7,076 bases of DNA from CAYFPX01 sp964501915 (GTDB lineage: Bacteria > Myxococcota_A > UBA796 > CAJQPC01): positions 1-7,076 of the forward strand of contig CAZCVP010000297.1 in assembly GCA_964501915.1 (NCBI GenBank). The letters are read 5' to 3'. Below, one piece after another: positions 6,153-7,076 of this stretch. The position numbers and the translations under genes were made by a program. The notes under the pieces are model-generated. The model was given only the letters and a program-made list of their open reading frames with translations, made no database searches and was not told the origin of the DNA. Position 1 is the first letter of the stretch. The number at the start of each line of letters is the position of its first letter.

Positions 6153-6168
6153 GGGCGGCTACCTGCCC
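6153..6168 (+). terminator. Possible hairpin across the convergent gene ends, no U-tract
   Basis: GGGCGG, a CTAC loop and CTGCCC can pair as a six-pair stem in the rightward transcript, with one G-U pair. It starts immediately after the TGA of the giant gene, and its loop contains the TAG stop of the facing gene. No run of T follows on either strand, so this is not a standard intrinsic terminator. It could still slow polymerase where two transcripts collide. Chance is a fair alternative in GC-rich DNA. Confidence 0.25.
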
Positions 6169-6734
6169 GCGTCCACCCGCTCCAGCAGCGCCCCCAGCAC
6201 CCGGCTCGCCGCGGCGACGGTCTCCGGCTCGATGCGCTCGAAGAGCACCGTGATCCGTCCCGGCTCCGTGAGGATCCCCGCTCCCTCGAGGCCGGCGAGC
6301 TCGGCCCTCACCGCCGGCGTCAGCGCCCTGCGCGCCAGCCCCGGGTCGTCGGCCGACACCCGGTGGTGCTCCAGCGCCGGCCCGTCGGTGAACACCAGCC
6401 CCATCCTGCGGGGCTTGAGCACGTCGGCCAGGTCCAGGCGCCACACCTGGAGCATGCCGAGGGCGGAGCCGGGGGCCAGCACGTGCAGGCCGAGCAGGGC
6501 GTCGTAGCCGTAGGTGACCCCCGTCGACCAGTCGATGCGGACCTGGCGGCCCCGGATCTCCCCCTCCAGAGCCATCAGGTGGGGATCCAGCTCGAAGCCG
6601 GGAATGCGCGAGGCGAGGCCGGCCCAGGCCGCTCGCGACGCCCGGTGCAGGCGCTTCCGCTCGCCGCGCCGGGCCGCCGCCACCGCTCCCCAGATCAGCC
6701 CGGCTGCTGGGATGACGATGAGCAGTGGGTGCAT
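6159..6734 (-). CDS. Membrane-anchored protein of unknown function (191 residues)
   Basis: The protein begins MHPLLIVIPAAGLIWGAVAA, one hydrophobic segment (residues 4-20), followed by ARRGERKRLHR. By the positive-inside rule this would place the remaining soluble part in the cytoplasm, anchored at its N-terminus. The soluble part starts with a helix-like WAGLASRIPGFELD and a beta-rich core (EGEIRGRQVRIDWSTGV, MGLVFTDGPALEHHRVS). It ends with a helical stretch and ITVLFERIEPETVAAASRVL. There is no Cys and no catalytic motif that I recognise, and I cannot name a family. Codon use is native-looking, with strong G/C at third positions. ATG 6734 is the first plausible start, but the nearest Shine-Dalgarno-like sequence (GGAGGA, complement of 6748-6753) is 13 bases away, so initiation may be weak or leaderless. 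The gene converges on the giant lipoprotein gene with a 6-bp gap and diverges from the 6842 lipoprotein gene. Confidence 0.85.
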   Translation of the reverse strand: MHPLLIVIPAAGLIWGAVAAARRGERKRLHRASRAAWAGLASRIPGFELDPHLMALEGEIRGRQVRIDWSTGVTYGYDALLGLHVLAPGSALGMLQVWRLDLADVLKPRRMGLVFTDGPALEHHRVSADDPGLARRALTPAVRAELAGLEGAGILTEPGRITVLFERIEPETVAAASRVLGALLERVDAGR

Positions 6735-6780
6735 GGGCGGTCCGGGGTCCTCCGACTGGAAGTATGCACCGCGGCCGACA

Positions 6781-6795
6781 GGGGGAGGGGGAGGG
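6781..6795 (+). repeat. G-rich tract G5-A-G5-A-G3
   Basis: Thirteen of fifteen bases are G, in three runs separated by single A bases. It sits where the -35 box for the 6842 gene would be expected. It offers three long G-runs with a fourth, shorter one (GAGG) nearby, so a full three-layer quadruplex would be imperfect. Confidence 0.6.
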
Positions 6796-6807
6796 CCCCG
6801 AGGCTGC

Positions 6808-6813
6808 TAGAAT
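6808..6813 (+). promoter_or_regulatory. Candidate -10 box TAGAAT for the second lipoprotein gene
   Basis: TAGAAT matches TATAAT at five of six positions and stands out in very GC-rich surroundings. Start of transcription would fall near 6820, leaving a leader of about 20 bases that contains the ribosome binding site. The lack of a -35 box means either an activator or a different sigma factor is needed, or the match is fortuitous. Confidence 0.4.
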
Positions 6814-6825
6814 GCTCGACAGTCC

Positions 6826-6835
6826 AGGAAGGGAG
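6826..6835 (+). promoter_or_regulatory. Ribosome binding site AGGAAGGGAG for the second lipoprotein gene
   Basis: This purine-rich site ends six bases before ATG 6842 and supports that start. Confidence 0.65.
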
Positions 6836-6841
6836 CGCTCC

Positions 6842-7076
6842 ATGGCCCGCCTCGTCCTCCTCCTCTGCCTGCTCTCGCCGTTCGCCTGTCGCAACAAGGA
6901 GGACTCGGCCACCGACACCGGCACGGTGATCGTCGACACCCAGGACACGGCCCCGGTCGATGCCGACGACGACGGCTACCCGGCCTCCACGGACTGCGAC
7001 GACGAGGACGCCGACGTGTTTCCCGGTGCCGTCGAGGTCTGCAACGGCCTCGACGACGACTGCAACGACGAGATCG
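6842..7076 (+). CDS. Second MopE-repeat lipoprotein, N-terminus only (78 codons visible)
   Basis: This open frame runs off the right edge. It begins MARLVLLLCLLSPFACRNKE, a short leader with Arg3, a hydrophobic core and Cys16 as the likely lipidation site. The residues before that Cys (S-P-F-A) deviate from the usual lipobox because Pro is at -3. A Thr/Asp-rich linker (DSATDTGTVIVDTQDTAPVD) follows. Then comes one MopE-like repeat, DADDDGYPASTDCDDEDAD, VFPGAVEVCNGLDDDCNDEI, close in pattern to the units of the giant protein but without the TAC-x-x-P-x-GYV segment, so the first two motifs are fused. It should be an exported, Asp-rich, metal- or calcium-binding surface lipoprotein. Further repeats are likely but unseen. 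It starts 690 bases after the end of the giant gene, on the same strand, with its own promoter region. Confidence 0.88.
   Translation, partial: MARLVLLLCLLSPFACRNKEDSATDTGTVIVDTQDTAPVDADDDGYPASTDCDDEDADVFPGAVEVCNGLDDDCNDEI

Larger units (their letters stand above)
6735..6841. promoter_or_regulatory. Divergent intergenic region between the membrane protein and second lipoprotein genes
   Basis: This 107-bp gap should hold promoters for both genes. Rightward, TAGAAT at 6808-6813 is a good -10 candidate placed to give a short leader; no matching -35 box lies 16-18 bases before it, where there is only the G-rich tract. Leftward, CATACT (complement of 6762-6767) is a weaker -10 candidate. No coding frame here looks real. 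Confidence 0.5.

Noticed and set aside
6076..6948. A 290-codon leftward frame and several rightward frames over the 6159-6734 gene
   Set aside because: They are Pro/Ala/Arg/Gly-rich and overlap a better gene with a membrane segment and normal composition; the 290-codon frame also covers the start of the second lipoprotein gene.

Overview
The window looks like chromosomal DNA of a high-GC bacterium (roughly 70% G+C by eye, third codon positions almost always G or C). The protein types it carries, namely Asp/Cys-rich MopE-like 'putative metal-binding' repeats, right-handed beta-helix with a 'SDIGAYGG' ending, FG-GAP propeller and lipoprotein leaders, are characteristic of Myxococcota and related former Deltaproteobacteria. 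That placement is an inference from style, not a proven taxonomy.

Layout. (1) Positions 1-485 hold two leftward genes. A beta-rich protein of about 122 residues (113-485) is clearly coding, but its good ATG and ribosome binding site are one base out of frame with the body. A second gene starts with GTG at 70 and runs off the left edge. (2) Positions 486-734 form a divergent intergenic region with a relatively AT-rich patch, TTGAC-type hexamers and a repeated 10-mer. (3) Positions 735-6152 encode one 1805-residue predicted surface lipoprotein. In order it has a very short lipoprotein leader, two Ig-like domains, eight MopE-like repeats with a period of about 69 residues, a right-handed beta-helix with an asparagine ladder, a thrombospondin-type-3-like calcium-binding linker, and seven FG-GAP repeats that would close a seven-bladed propeller. 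(4) A leftward gene (6159-6734) for a membrane-anchored 191-residue protein of unknown function converges on it with only 6 bp between stop codons. (5) Positions 6735-6841 form a second divergent promoter region with a G-rich tract. (6) At 6842 a second MopE-repeat lipoprotein starts and runs off the right edge.

Taken together, 735-7076 looks like a locus for secreted, calcium/metal-binding surface lipoproteins. The giant protein has three different architectures that all use DxDGDG-type acidic loops, so a calcium-dependent extracellular scaffold or adhesin is the most reasonable reading. Nothing here shows an enzyme, a defence system, a CRISPR array, an RNA gene or a mobile element. Several very long antisense and Arg-rich open frames exist but are artefacts of GAC/GGC-rich coding.
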